From NCBI GenBank assembly GCA_018064425.1, contig JAGHVF010000002.1, forward strand, positions 62,001 through 126,000: DNA of 64,000 nucleotides, read 5' to 3'. Under the pieces are notes generated by a model. It did no database searches and was not told where the DNA came from. It was given only the letters and a program-made list of their open reading frames with translations. This DNA comes from Candidatus Colinaster equi (GTDB lineage: Bacteria > Bacillota > Clostridia > Lachnospirales > Lachnospiraceae). The position numbers and the translations under genes are program-made. Each line of letters opens with the position of its first letter. Within the stretch, counting starts at the first letter, position 1. This document shows positions 46,212-55,129 of this stretch, one piece after another.

Positions 46212-48002
46212 ATGAGCGAAGAAATGAACAATGATGTTATGCAGGAAGAACAGGGCATGACAAACAATGAAGAGAATTCTGCAGCTGTGACAGATGCGGT
46301 TGAAGAGAATGTAGCAGAGACTGTAGAAGAAACAGTAGAATCTACTGAGACTGCAGAAGAAACAGTAGAATCTGCTGAGACTGCAGAAGAAACAGTAGAA
46401 TCTACTGAGACTGCAAAGGAAACATGTGAAATCCTTGTTGATATGGATGGAAATGTTACTAAGATGGAAGCTATCAAAGAAAATGTCGGCTTCGATGGAA
46501 TGACAGGAGAGCCTGTTGTGGAGCTTAAGGTACAGAACGGTTTTGATGGTGCAACAGGACAGCCTCGTTTTGTAGCCGTAGAGCGCACCGGATTTGACGG
46601 AATGACAGGTGAGCCTATATATTCTGTCAGAAAGATGGTTCTTACATCGACTGAAAAGAGAGAAGTTGCAAAAAAGGTTGATGCAAAGAAGTTTATACCT
46701 GTAATCGCTGTTGTTGCAGCAGTGGTTGTTGTTATTTTGGCAGCAGTTGCACTTTTCAAATCAGGCATTTTTGGCGGTAAAGCAATGAAGATTGTAAATG
46801 CTGTTAGCAATACAATGGCTGATGATACACTTATTTCAACAATTTCGGATGCTTCTTCGGTATTGGGAGCAACTGAGCAGACATTTGATGTAAGTGCTGA
46901 GGCATCAATGTATGGTGTCGGTGGTAATGTGGATTTCTTAATTGCGGCAGACAGTAAGAATGCCAAGGTATATACTGAGGCAACTCTTGATGCAGCAGGA
47001 ATAAAAGAATCACTTCAGTTCTATTTTGATGAAAATAAGATACAGCTGGCATTACCGGATCTTTGCGATAAGGTAATGGAATACAATGTTGGCGGTAAGA
47101 ACGATGGATTCCTTGCAGAGCTTATTGAGGATGAAACCGATGGCACAATGAAGGATGTTGATACATTTATTACTACAGCTGCAAAGTTGTGCATGGAAAA
47201 GGAAGAGTATAACGACGCAGTTGGCAAGAATATGCTTAAGGTGTTCAAGGATGTTAAGATTGAGAATGCCGATAAGAAGGAATTTGAAATAGACGGAAAA
47301 GATCGTAAATGTAAAGGCTACACAGTTACTATTACGCATGACAATATTGAAGCAATGCTTCAGGCAGTAAAGGATGCATATGTTGATGTATACGGAGATG
47401 ATCTTGATGCATTTGCCGATGCTTTGGAAGCCCTTACAGGTGAGAGTATAGATGCGGATGATATCCTTGATGAGACTTTTGGCAACGAAATAGATGACTT
47501 TGATGATATTGAGGTTGTTTTCTATATATATGATAAGAAGCTTGCGGCTATTTGCGCTGATATAGACGGAACAGATGCATCAATAGAATTCCGCGGTGGT
47601 GATACAAGAACTTCTGAGATTGTTGTAGTGGCAGATGATGAAGAAGTTTTGGTAAAGAAGAGCGAACTTGATGGTACGACAGAGTCAGGTGAGATTGAAG
47701 TCGAAGACGAGACTGTACTTGAGTACTCATATGACAAAAAATCAGGCGAATTTGAAATTGAAGTCGATGATATGGAATTCGATGGAACTTTCCTTGTTAA
47801 CAAGGATAAGAAGGTGACTATCAAGTATTCGGGTGATATCGATGGAATGAATATTGATTTGACATGTGATATTACCAAGGGTGCAAAGTTTGGCAAGATT
47901 AAGGGTGATGTCTTTGATCTTGGTACAGCATCCGAAGATGATTTTGAAGATCTCTATGATGAACTCAGCGATGAATTGGATGAATTATCATATATTTTGT
48001 AA
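46212..48002 (+). CDS. Membrane-anchored repeat protein with GFDGxTGxP motifs
   Basis: 596 residues from ATG 46212, with GAGGAGG 6 nt upstream; the frame opens earlier only through a GTG within the ATPase gene. The cytoplasmic part holds three near-identical ten-residue Glu/Thr repeats (~37-67), then three copies of GFDGMTGEP-like sequence (~95-140). One membrane helix (~165-190) follows and a ~400-residue acidic extracellular domain with alternating beta-type segments. I recognise no family; the short GFD.TG.P motif also occurs in other Lachnospiraceae membrane proteins (from memory). It sits between an ABC ATPase and its permease, so a function with that exporter is possible. Confidence 0.8.
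   Translation: MSEEMNNDVMQEEQGMTNNEENSAAVTDAVEENVAETVEETVESTETAEETVESAETAEETVESTETAKETCEILVDMDGNVTKMEAIKENVGFDGMTGEPVVELKVQNGFDGATGQPRFVAVERTGFDGMTGEPIYSVRKMVLTSTEKREVAKKVDAKKFIPVIAVVAAVVVVILAAVALFKSGIFGGKAMKIVNAVSNTMADDTLISTISDASSVLGATEQTFDVSAEASMYGVGGNVDFLIAADSKNAKVYTEATLDAAGIKESLQFYFDENKIQLALPDLCDKVMEYNVGGKNDGFLAELIEDETDGTMKDVDTFITTAAKLCMEKEEYNDAVGKNMLKVFKDVKIENADKKEFEIDGKDRKCKGYTVTITHDNIEAMLQAVKDAYVDVYGDDLDAFADALEALTGESIDADDILDETFGNEIDDFDDIEVVFYIYDKKLAAICADIDGTDASIEFRGGDTRTSEIVVVADDEEVLVKKSELDGTTESGEIEVEDETVLEYSYDKKSGEFEIEVDDMEFDGTFLVNKDKKVTIKYSGDIDGMNIDLTCDITKGAKFGKIKGDVFDLGTASEDDFEDLYDELSDELDELSYIL
46321..46423 (+). repeat. Three 30-bp in-frame tandem repeats
   Basis: Copies at 46321, 46351 and 46381 differ by one or two bases, with a partial fourth. 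They encode EETVES(T/A)ETA and may change length by slippage without breaking the frame. Confidence 0.9.
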
Positions 48003-48026
48003 AGTAAGCTAAGCGGTTGGTAGCAT

Positions 48027-49250
48027 ATGATTAGAAACATAAGAATGATTGAGTTGGAAATGAAGATGGCACTTAAATGTATGATTCGTGCATTACTTCT
48101 TTTGCTTACTCTGATTGTGATTATGTCAACCATACTGTTTGCTTTCAATTCAATATTTCAGGCAAAAAGTGAAAATGCCGTTTTGAAAATAGGTGTTGTA
48201 ACAGATGAAGACAACAGCTTTGGCATGCTTGTTAGATTTGCTAATAGTATCTCCAGCCTGCAGGGTATCTGCAGACTGGAGATTTTTAATAGGCAAGAAG
48301 CTTTAGATGAACTGCAAAAAGGCAATCTTGCATTGGTGATGGATATACCGGATGAGTTTGTTGATAAGGCACAACATATGGAAGAGACTTCTTTTGATAT
48401 ATACACACCTAAGAATATTACAACTTCGCAGAAACGTATTTTAAGGTTGCTTGCCGGTGTGGAGGATGTGATGGTGACGACGGAGAGCGCGATACAATCC
48501 TGTTATGACAGTATGGAACAATATACGTTTACAGTGGACCGCGCTACGATGGAATCCGATTTGACTATGCTCTATGTTATGCAGTTTTTGAACAGAGATG
48601 ACTATTTTGAGACAGAATATTTGTCTTTGCATGGTGCTCACTCATCAGTGCAGTATTATTGTTTGGCTGTGTTGCTATGTGCAATGCTGTTGGCAGCAGT
48701 ATGCTATATGAAAATGTATGATGATGAAAATGTAATGATTGAAAAAATGTTGGCACCAAGCGTTTCGCAAAGATGTTTTTTGACTATTACAAAAACTCTG
48801 ACTGTCGCATTGGTCGGTTGTTTACCGGTATGGATACTTATTATTGGATGCAGATGTGTGAATCGATACGCACGTGAGCTGGATGCTTTGAATATTGTTG
48901 AGAGTGTCGCAGGCATTAATATGTTTACTGTTTTACTTGTTTCATGCGGAATTGTCGGTATGCTTGGAGTGTGCGCCTTATATATAGATGGCAGAGGAAA
49001 ACGAGTACTTATATATATATTGATAAGTCTGCTAATGATTGTTGCGTCGGGAATCATGTCATCTGTATATTATTTGCCGCCTTTGATGCGTGGTATGGCA
49101 GGTATATGGCCTGTCGGAATTTGGCAGGGGGCATTGCTTGATTCACTTGAGGGTGGCATTACATTGAAGACTTTCGTATATCTGTTTGCGGTCATTTTTA
49201 TATTATTCATTATTAGATTGATAGGATGCAAAAAGAGAGAGCTGATATGA
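48027..49250 (+). CDS. ABC-2 type transporter permease
   Basis: 407 residues. One N-terminal membrane helix (~20-42) is followed by a ~170-residue extracytoplasmic domain (KIGVVTDEDNSFGML..., LALVMDIPDEF), then five to six helices from ~215. This layout is typical of ABC-2/YhgE-like exporters. The ATPase two genes upstream and the related permease that overlaps its stop (ATGA) complete a likely heterodimeric exporter. Substrate unknown; the nearby NRPS makes a peptide product a candidate. Confidence 0.85.
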   Translation: MIRNIRMIELEMKMALKCMIRALLLLLTLIVIMSTILFAFNSIFQAKSENAVLKIGVVTDEDNSFGMLVRFANSISSLQGICRLEIFNRQEALDELQKGNLALVMDIPDEFVDKAQHMEETSFDIYTPKNITTSQKRILRLLAGVEDVMVTTESAIQSCYDSMEQYTFTVDRATMESDLTMLYVMQFLNRDDYFETEYLSLHGAHSSVQYYCLAVLLCAMLLAAVCYMKMYDDENVMIEKMLAPSVSQRCFLTITKTLTVALVGCLPVWILIIGCRCVNRYARELDALNIVESVAGINMFTVLLVSCGIVGMLGVCALYIDGRGKRVLIYILISLLMIVASGIMSSVYYLPPLMRGMAGIWPVGIWQGALLDSLEGGITLKTFVYLFAVIFILFIIRLIGCKKRELI

Positions 49251-50089
49251 AAAACATATATGTAAAATGGTTCATATTGCAGCTAAAGAGAATGTTGTGC
49301 AAAATATCATTCTATCTGGTGATTGTAATAGGAACCTGTACAATGCTTATAACCGAATACATGCTTGATGCCATGGAAGATACATCACTTGTGTACATAT
49401 ACAATGAAGGAAGTCGTGTGGGAGATGAATTGGCACGGATATTATGTGAGAGCACTATATCAAGTGGTGCGAGCGATACTTCCTATAAGAATGGTGATGA
49501 ATATGGCGGATATAACTTTGAAATAGTTGATGATCCGGATGAACTTGAGGATGCCGTGAGAACGCATAGATGCTTATGCGGATTGGTATTTAGCGAATCT
49601 ATGGATGAATTACTTACGGATTATGATACGAAGAATGTGATTCGTTTTGATGTAGCTTACGGTGAAACAGGAAGCTATGCCGTGAAGGAGATTGTATACT
49701 CAAAGCTTATGTATATGATGGGCCCCGAAACATTGAGGCAATTTATGCATGCCAATTATTCCGATATGGATGAAGAGGCTATACAGCATACATATGATGT
49801 GTGCGGCAAATATTGCGAAAAGATGCAATTGTCGATTTTTGAGACGATTGAAGTAGATGACTGCGTAGAGAAAACGTTTGTATTGCCGGATATTGCGATG
49901 ATTGTTCGCTGGATTGTATTGATTGGTGTAGCTGTGACTGAGATTATATCGGTAAATATGGATAATAGAGATATTTTTAGAAAATGTACCAATAGGCGTA
50001 GAGTGTTATTGGCAAGTGAGGCGATAATAGAAAACGTGACGCTTCAGTATCTCATTATGATGCTTATTGTCAAGTTTATAGCCAAGTGA
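49247..50089 (+). CDS. ABC-2 permease-like protein, short at the C-terminus
   Basis: 280 residues from ATG 49247, which overlaps the previous stop. An N-terminal helix (~18-40) and an external domain (VYIYNEGSRVGDELARIL..., LCGLVFSES) match the layout of the preceding permease. After one helix (~215-237) and MDNRDIFRKCTNRRRVLLASEAI, equivalent to MYDDENVMIEKMLAPSVSQRC in the partner, the protein ends within the next helix. The last four helices expected for the family are missing. Downstream DNA shows no continuation I can recognise, so it is either a naturally short subunit or an old truncation. Confidence 0.8.
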   Translation: MKNIYVKWFILQLKRMLCKISFYLVIVIGTCTMLITEYMLDAMEDTSLVYIYNEGSRVGDELARILCESTISSGASDTSYKNGDEYGGYNFEIVDDPDELEDAVRTHRCLCGLVFSESMDELLTDYDTKNVIRFDVAYGETGSYAVKEIVYSKLMYMMGPETLRQFMHANYSDMDEEAIQHTYDVCGKYCEKMQLSIFETIEVDDCVEKTFVLPDIAMIVRWIVLIGVAVTEIISVNMDNRDIFRKCTNRRRVLLASEAIIENVTLQYLIMMLIVKFIAK

Positions 50090-50095
50090 TACAAT
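50067..50095 (+). promoter_or_regulatory. Promoter of the zinc-ribbon gene, inside the permease 3' end
   Basis: TTGTCA, a 17-bp spacer and TACAAT preceded by TGA (extended -10), overlapping the last codons of the short permease. Confidence 0.65.
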
Positions 50096-50143
50096 ATATT
50101 GTGATGTGTGAGCACAACGATTTTACAAAATGGTGGAGGAAAT

Positions 50144-50554
50144 ATGGCAGGTTTTATGGATAGTGTCAACAAGGGGTTGGCAACAATTAATGTAAAGACA
50201 AGCAATTTTATGGAAGAATCGAAGTTCAAGACTGCGATTGTTACAAAAGAAACAGAGATTAATGATTTGTACAAGGCAATCGGCGAGAAAGTATATGCCA
50301 ACAGAGAGGCATTTTCTTTTGATATAGTAGCAGATATGGTAGCAGAACTGGAACAGAAGTATGCTGCAATCGATCAGTTAAGAAGAGAGATAGAAGCATT
50401 GTCTGTCAAGGAAAAAGAAATACTTGGTTCACAGCAGACACAGAGCCAGGCTCCGGTCGATAATGCATCAAAATGCTATTGTGGTAACTGTGGCGCTCCG
50501 AATTCGGTTGATAACAAATTCTGTGAAAAATGCGGTTCACAGTTGGATAAATAA
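50144..50554 (+). CDS. Coiled-coil zinc-ribbon protein
   Basis: 136 residues from ATG 50144 (GGAGGA upstream). Residues ~1-95 are helical with heptad-like spacing (FDIVADMVAELEQKYAAIDQLRREIEAL). A Gln/Ser linker leads to a C-terminal zinc ribbon with four cysteines (CGNCGAPN and CEKCGS). Small proteins with this helix-ribbon layout are common in Firmicutes; the function is unknown. It has its own promoter and follows the exporter genes. Confidence 0.8.
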   Translation: MAGFMDSVNKGLATINVKTSNFMEESKFKTAIVTKETEINDLYKAIGEKVYANREAFSFDIVADMVAELEQKYAAIDQLRREIEALSVKEKEILGSQQTQSQAPVDNASKCYCGNCGAPNSVDNKFCEKCGSQLDK

Positions 50555-50561
50555 TTTTTTG

Positions 50562-50590
50562 TTTACATTTTGCGTATAGTAAGCTATAAT
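50562..50590 (+). promoter_or_regulatory. Strong promoter of the Ig-like surface protein gene
   Basis: TTTACA, a 17-bp spacer and a perfect TATAAT. Predicted start near 50597 leaves a ~55-nt leader before the ATG. Confidence 0.7.
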
Positions 50591-50651
50591 ACAGACACCT
50601 TGGAAATGTATGTTTTGCGTATAACGACATATTATTTACCTAGGGGGTATT

Positions 50652-52991
50652 ATGTTTATTTTTAAAATGAAAGATAGTCATAGAGAGTCCCGTAAGGGCC
50701 TCTCTTTTTTTTACAGAAAAAGTAAGCTGGCAGGATATAGTGCAATAGCATTGTTTGTTTGTACCATATTTACAAATATGATTGCCATGGCAGCAGAGAA
50801 TGAATATGAAGTGACGACCGCATCGGGAGGAACGGTCAGCAAAACGGTTAACATCAGACATTTGCATACAGGTAATGCCGATAGCGGAGGAGGCTGTTAC
50901 GGTCAGGAAGTGACAGGATATCAATCCGAAGAGGTCAACTGTGGAGGTTCGTTGTATTATTGGCCGGATCTTAATACATCTCAATGTGATAGGTGTGGTG
51001 CATCATATTCGGGGAATCGCAGTGGTCAAAGCTGTCCGCATACACATGAAGAGACCAGGGAATATACATATTACGATATGAATTGCGGTAAGAGTACAGG
51101 AACTGTTACGGGTACTTTTACTGTATCGCTTGATACGACAGAATGGACTAAAGAAGTAATCAGTACCTGCAGTTATAGGTCGACCAATGGGTTAAGAGTA
51201 TTGTCATCACCGTATGTTATTAACGGTGTGGCAACATCTTCAGCCAAATATAAGATTACAAAAAACGGCACGTATAATTATTCATTAAGAACAGACAGCA
51301 ATTCCAATTCAAATGATAGCAAAATAGTGATGAAGGTAAGCAATATTGATGTGACGGCACCGCAGATTGTAGCGACGACGTATGAACCCGATGGGTGGAC
51401 GAAAGAGAATGTCGTATTGAATGTACAGGCAGCCGATCTTCAACCGGACGGTAAACCGGGCGTCGGAATGGCTAATGAGGCATATTCGTTTGACGGCGGT
51501 ATTACCTGGCAAAGCGATGGGCGGCTTTTATGTAAGAATAATGGTGTATATGAAGTTACGCTAAAAGACAGTTTGGATAATGTGGCAACATATAGTGTGG
51601 AATTGTGGAAGATAGATAGGGAAGCACCAAATATTACGGCACTGTCCTATGATGAGACTTTGGGTGTACCGCAATTAACACTTGCGGTTGAAGCCAATGA
51701 CATTATGAGCTGCGGTAAGCCGGGCTCGGGTATAGCTGAATTGGGTTATTCCTTTGATGGCGGAGAAACATGGGTAAGTGAGAATACTTTACTTGTCAAT
51801 CATAACGGAAGGGTTGATATTGCAGTCAGGGATGCTGTTGGGAATGTGGCTGTTGCGGAAGTGCAGATTACTAATATTGATGATGCTGCGCCAACTATAA
51901 CATATGATATCAGTCCGCATAAATGGACCAACAAAGATGCAAAGATTACAGTTCATGCTAAAGATATCAACACGGATGGCAGTGATGGAATAGGATTGCC
52001 AAGTGATTGTTATATGTATGGGGATACAACGGAGTGGACTGATAAGAATACTATCTATGCATCTAAAAACGGCACATATCATGTAAAAGTGCGTGATTTG
52101 AAAGATAAGGTATCGGAAGCAGATGTCAAAGTCACAAATATCGATAAGATAAAACCGCAACTGCAATTGGATTATGAATTGATTAATGATGGTACGGCCG
52201 CAAGAATACATGCGGTTGCCAAAGATATGCAATCAGGTATAAAGAGCGATTCATATGAATGGAGTATAGATGATGCTGCGTCAAAGGATGATACCCGTAC
52301 GGTTACATCTAACGGAACATATTCGCTTACGGTTAGCGATTTGGCCGGTAATACAGCACACGAGCAGATATCCATAGATGATATTGACTCGGGCGATGAT
52401 GGAGATGACGGAGATGATTATGATATAGAGGAGAAAGAAACAGAGAGCGAGACTCAGACCGAATCGGTACAAGAAGATATAGATGATAATGATGATAATT
52501 CGGGTGATGATTTGTCCGATACCACGGGTACGGACGGATTAAGGAAAAACAGCAATATAATTAAAAACAAGGTTACAAAAGCCAAAGATAAAGCGACACA
52601 GACAAAGTTGCTTGAACATCAAAATCTTATGGATAGGCTCAAAATGCTAAAGCCATGGCAGGTTGTTTTGCTGGTATTATTGTTACTTTTACTCATTCTG
52701 CTTGTAGTTCTGCTATTGTTTTTGCTGTATAGGAGTGTGCTAATATACAATTATGTATCTGATAGCAAAAAGAGGCTTAAAGGTGTATTGTGGGTAGCCG
52801 CAAAAGATGACAGATATAGTATTGAAGTGTCGGAAAAAATCTGGGATAGGTGTGACACAACTCATGTATGTCTTTCATTTAATTGTCTTTTTGCCTTGAT
52901 ACATAAGCAGGAAGAAGCATCTGTCCATTTCCCCGAAGAGCAGGTACGGGTAATTCATATAGCAAAATGTGCGGATATAATTATTAGATAA
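50652..52991 (+). CDS. Large surface protein with four Ig-like repeats and C-terminal membrane anchor
   Basis: 779 residues; TAGGGGG is well placed before ATG 50652. A signal sequence (~27-48) ends near AMAAEN. A Cys-rich domain (~50-150, CGGSLYYWPD, CDRCGASY, CPHTHEET) precedes four repeats of ~90 residues, each with a tryptophan-containing opening strand (DGWTKENV, HKWTNKDA), SFDGG.TW and an N-G-Y/V strand before the end (DSLDNVATY, DAVGNVAV, DLAGNTAH). An Asp/Glu-rich linker, one very leucine-rich membrane helix (~670-695) and an ~85-residue cytoplasmic end follow. It is likely an adhesin-like or sensing envelope protein. Oddly, its first codons contain an intrinsic-terminator structure. 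Confidence 0.82.
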   Translation: MFIFKMKDSHRESRKGLSFFYRKSKLAGYSAIALFVCTIFTNMIAMAAENEYEVTTASGGTVSKTVNIRHLHTGNADSGGGCYGQEVTGYQSEEVNCGGSLYYWPDLNTSQCDRCGASYSGNRSGQSCPHTHEETREYTYYDMNCGKSTGTVTGTFTVSLDTTEWTKEVISTCSYRSTNGLRVLSSPYVINGVATSSAKYKITKNGTYNYSLRTDSNSNSNDSKIVMKVSNIDVTAPQIVATTYEPDGWTKENVVLNVQAADLQPDGKPGVGMANEAYSFDGGITWQSDGRLLCKNNGVYEVTLKDSLDNVATYSVELWKIDREAPNITALSYDETLGVPQLTLAVEANDIMSCGKPGSGIAELGYSFDGGETWVSENTLLVNHNGRVDIAVRDAVGNVAVAEVQITNIDDAAPTITYDISPHKWTNKDAKITVHAKDINTDGSDGIGLPSDCYMYGDTTEWTDKNTIYASKNGTYHVKVRDLKDKVSEADVKVTNIDKIKPQLQLDYELINDGTAARIHAVAKDMQSGIKSDSYEWSIDDAASKDDTRTVTSNGTYSLTVSDLAGNTAHEQISIDDIDSGDDGDDGDDYDIEEKETESETQTESVQEDIDDNDDNSGDDLSDTTGTDGLRKNSNIIKNKVTKAKDKATQTKLLEHQNLMDRLKMLKPWQVVLLVLLLLLLILLVVLLLFLLYRSVLIYNYVSDSKKRLKGVLWVAAKDDRYSIEVSEKIWDRCDTTHVCLSFNCLFALIHKQEEASVHFPEEQVRVIHIAKCADIIIR
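50682..50712 (+). terminator. Intrinsic terminator structure inside a coding sequence
   Basis: AGAGAG pairs with CTCTCT, with an inner CCC/GGG pairing and a GTAA loop, immediately followed by eight T. It lies ~10 codons into the surface-protein gene and ~85 nt after its promoter. Either it is an attenuator relieved by translating ribosomes, or it ends a short leader RNA. Confidence 0.7.
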
Positions 52992-53019
52992 AAGCATAAA
53001 TTTGCAATATAAAACAGGC

Positions 53020-53055
53020 AATATACCCGGCTATATACAAATGGCCGGGTATATT
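53020..53055. terminator. 12-bp hairpin between the surface protein gene and hisC
   Basis: AATATACCCGGC pairs perfectly with GCCGGGTATATT across a 12-nt loop, 28 nt after the stop. It lacks a T-run on either side, so it may stop transcription weakly or protect the RNA end. Confidence 0.5.
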
Positions 53056-53078
53056 ATACATTTATGCATAATCATGGT

Positions 53079-53107
53079 TTGCAGTGTTAAATGACATCTG
53101 TTAAAAT
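53079..53107 (+). promoter_or_regulatory. Promoter of hisC
   Basis: TTGCAG, a 17-bp spacer and TAAAAT preceded by TGT (extended -10), 43 nt before the start codon. Confidence 0.65.
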
Positions 53108-53149
53108 AGGTAGTCTAAGAGGTTTGTAATACAAATGAGGAGATAAGAA

Positions 53150-54199
53150 ATGAGCTGGGAAGAAAATGTTAAAAAAGTAGTACCTTATGTGCCCGGTGAA
53201 CAGCCGAAGACAAAGGTGATTAAGTTGAATACCAATGAGAATCCGTATCCGCCATCGGATAAGGTAAAGCATGCATTGGAGCATTTTGATATTGACAGCT
53301 TAAGACTTTATCCTGATGTTAATGGCGGAGAGTTGCGTACAAAGCTTTCTGAAGTATATTCTGTGGACGAAGAGAAGATTTTTGTGGGCGTTGGCAGCGA
53401 TGATGTGCTGGCGGTTGCTTTTTTGACTTTTTTTGCAGGGAAGAAGCCTATACTTTTCCCGGATATTACATATTCATTCTATGATGTGTGGGCAGATTTG
53501 TATGATATACCGTACGAGATGATTCCGCTTGATGATGATTTCAGAATAAAAAAGGAAGATTATTTCAGACCAAACGGCGGAATAGTTATTCCTAATCCCA
53601 ATGCACCGACAGGTGTTGAGAAGAGTATAGAAGCATTGGAAGAGATTGTTTCCAAAAATAAGGATAGCGTTGTTATTATAGATGAAGCTTATGTTGATTT
53701 TGGCGCAAAATCAATGTTGCCGCTTATAGACAAATATGACAATCTTTTGGTTGTTCAGACATTCAGCAAATCAAGATGCATGGCCGGTGTTCGTATAGGA
53801 ATGGCATTCGGTAATCCTAAGTTGATTAACTATATGAATGATGTTAAGTTCTCAATCAATTCATATACAATGAACCGTCTGACGGTAGCTGCGGGTGTGG
53901 CAATGCTTGAAGATAGTGCGTATTTTGAGGAAATGACTAATCGTGTAATTGCAACAAGAGAGAGAACAAAAGTTGCTTTACGTGAGCTTGGATTTGAGTT
54001 CCCCGACAGTAAGAGTAACTTCATATTTGCAAGACATAAGCAAGTAGCTGCCAAGGAGATATTCGAAGCGGCTAAAAAGAACGGAATCTTTATGAGATGG
54101 TGGGGAAAGCCACGTATTGATAACTATTTGAGAATATCAATAGGAACTGATGAGCAGATGGATGAAATGATTGCATTTCTTAAGGAATATTTGAAGTAA
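53150..54199 (+). CDS. hisC: Histidinol-phosphate aminotransferase
   Basis: 349 residues, fold-type I PLP aminotransferase. N-terminal KLNTNENPYPPS contacts the substrate phosphate; NPNAPTG, DEAYVDFG and FSKSRCMAGVRIG (PLP Lys207) follow, and RISIGTDEQM holds the carboxylate-binding Arg. HisC converts imidazole acetol phosphate and glutamate to histidinol phosphate, and often also works on aromatic amino acids. No other his genes are in the window, so a split pathway or an aromatic role is possible. GAGGAG precedes the ATG; the stop overlaps the next start by one base (TAATG). Confidence 0.9.
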   Translation: MSWEENVKKVVPYVPGEQPKTKVIKLNTNENPYPPSDKVKHALEHFDIDSLRLYPDVNGGELRTKLSEVYSVDEEKIFVGVGSDDVLAVAFLTFFAGKKPILFPDITYSFYDVWADLYDIPYEMIPLDDDFRIKKEDYFRPNGGIVIPNPNAPTGVEKSIEALEEIVSKNKDSVVIIDEAYVDFGAKSMLPLIDKYDNLLVVQTFSKSRCMAGVRIGMAFGNPKLINYMNDVKFSINSYTMNRLTVAAGVAMLEDSAYFEEMTNRVIATRERTKVALRELGFEFPDSKSNFIFARHKQVAAKEIFEAAKKNGIFMRWWGKPRIDNYLRISIGTDEQMDEMIAFLKEYLK

Positions 54200-55056
54200 T
54201 GAGTGCATATAGTGATTTTGCCGGAGTATATGATATTTTTATGGATGAGACACCGTATGAAGAATGGTGCCGATATATAGAAGAATCTTTTCGGATGCAT
54301 GGAATTCCTAAAGGGTTGGTGCTGGATCTTGGCTGTGGCACGGGTGTGTTAACACGTATGCTCAGAGACAAGGGATATGATATGATTGGTGTCGACTTGT
54401 CGGAGGATATGCTGAATGTCGCAATAGAAGCGGAATATGGTGATGATTGTGATGATACCATGTATGGTGAAAATTGTGATATGTCCGATGAGTATTCCGT
54501 AGATGAGATGAATGATGACAGCGGACACATTTTGTACTTGAATCAGGATATGCGTCAGTTCGAGCTATACGGCACGGTTGGTGCTATTGTCAGTGTGTGT
54601 GATTCGGTCAACTATTTAACACAACCGGATGATGTAGTTGAGATGTTTAGACTGGTCAATAACTATCTGGATCCTAAAGGTATATTTGTATTTGATTTTA
54701 ATACAAAACACAAATATAGGGATGTGATAGGAAATACCACAATTGCTGAAAATCGTGATGAATGCAGCTTCATCTGGGAAAATTACTATGATGAAGATAC
54801 GTGTATCAATGAGTATGATTTGACGTTGTATATTGCGGATTGTACGGATGAAGAAGGTAATGTGCTTTATAGGAGATCGGATGAGGTACACTTGCAAAGA
54901 GGATACACCAACGAGGAGATGATTGCCCTGGCAAAAGAGGCAGGCCTTGAATATGTATCATCCGTTGATGCCGATACAAGAGGAGAAGTAACACCTGATA
55001 CGCAAAGGGTATATATGGTACTTCGTGAGCATGGTAAAAATTTGAGTGTTTCGTAA
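54199..55056 (+). CDS. Class I SAM-dependent methyltransferase
   Basis: 285 residues. The SAM-binding motif is VLDLGCGTGVLTRML (~40-54), followed by GVDLSEDML. After motif II there is an unusual acidic, cysteine-containing insert (~75-105, DDCDDTMY, CDMSDEYS). The later sequence NQDMRQFELYG, SVCDSVNYL and FDFNTKHKY fits the family that methylates small molecules or RNA; the substrate is unknown. Translational coupling to hisC (TAATG) suggests co-expression, not necessarily a common pathway. Confidence 0.88.
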   Translation: MSAYSDFAGVYDIFMDETPYEEWCRYIEESFRMHGIPKGLVLDLGCGTGVLTRMLRDKGYDMIGVDLSEDMLNVAIEAEYGDDCDDTMYGENCDMSDEYSVDEMNDDSGHILYLNQDMRQFELYGTVGAIVSVCDSVNYLTQPDDVVEMFRLVNNYLDPKGIFVFDFNTKHKYRDVIGNTTIAENRDECSFIWENYYDEDTCINEYDLTLYIADCTDEEGNVLYRRSDEVHLQRGYTNEEMIALAKEAGLEYVSSVDADTRGEVTPDTQRVYMVLREHGKNLSVS

Positions 55057-55063
55057 TTTGACT

Positions 55064-55094
55064 TTGCTTACAGGGGGATTTATTGTATTATAAT
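55064..55094 (+). promoter_or_regulatory. Candidate promoter of the RfbH-type gene
   Basis: TTGCTT and a perfect TATAAT are 19 bp apart, with the ATG 36 nt downstream. The wide spacer lowers confidence. Confidence 0.4.
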
Positions 55095-55129
55095 CTGGTG
55101 AAAAACATTAGATAAAATGAGGAAATGAT

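Noticed and set aside
46321..46423. Regular 30-bp repeats that could suggest a CRISPR array
   Set aside because: Repeats are directly adjacent with no spacers and are in frame within a protein.
46166..46966. 266-codon minus-strand open frame opposite the repeat protein
   Set aside because: Ser/Thr/Val-rich mirror of the Glu/Thr-rich coding strand; no start site or family, so a shadow.
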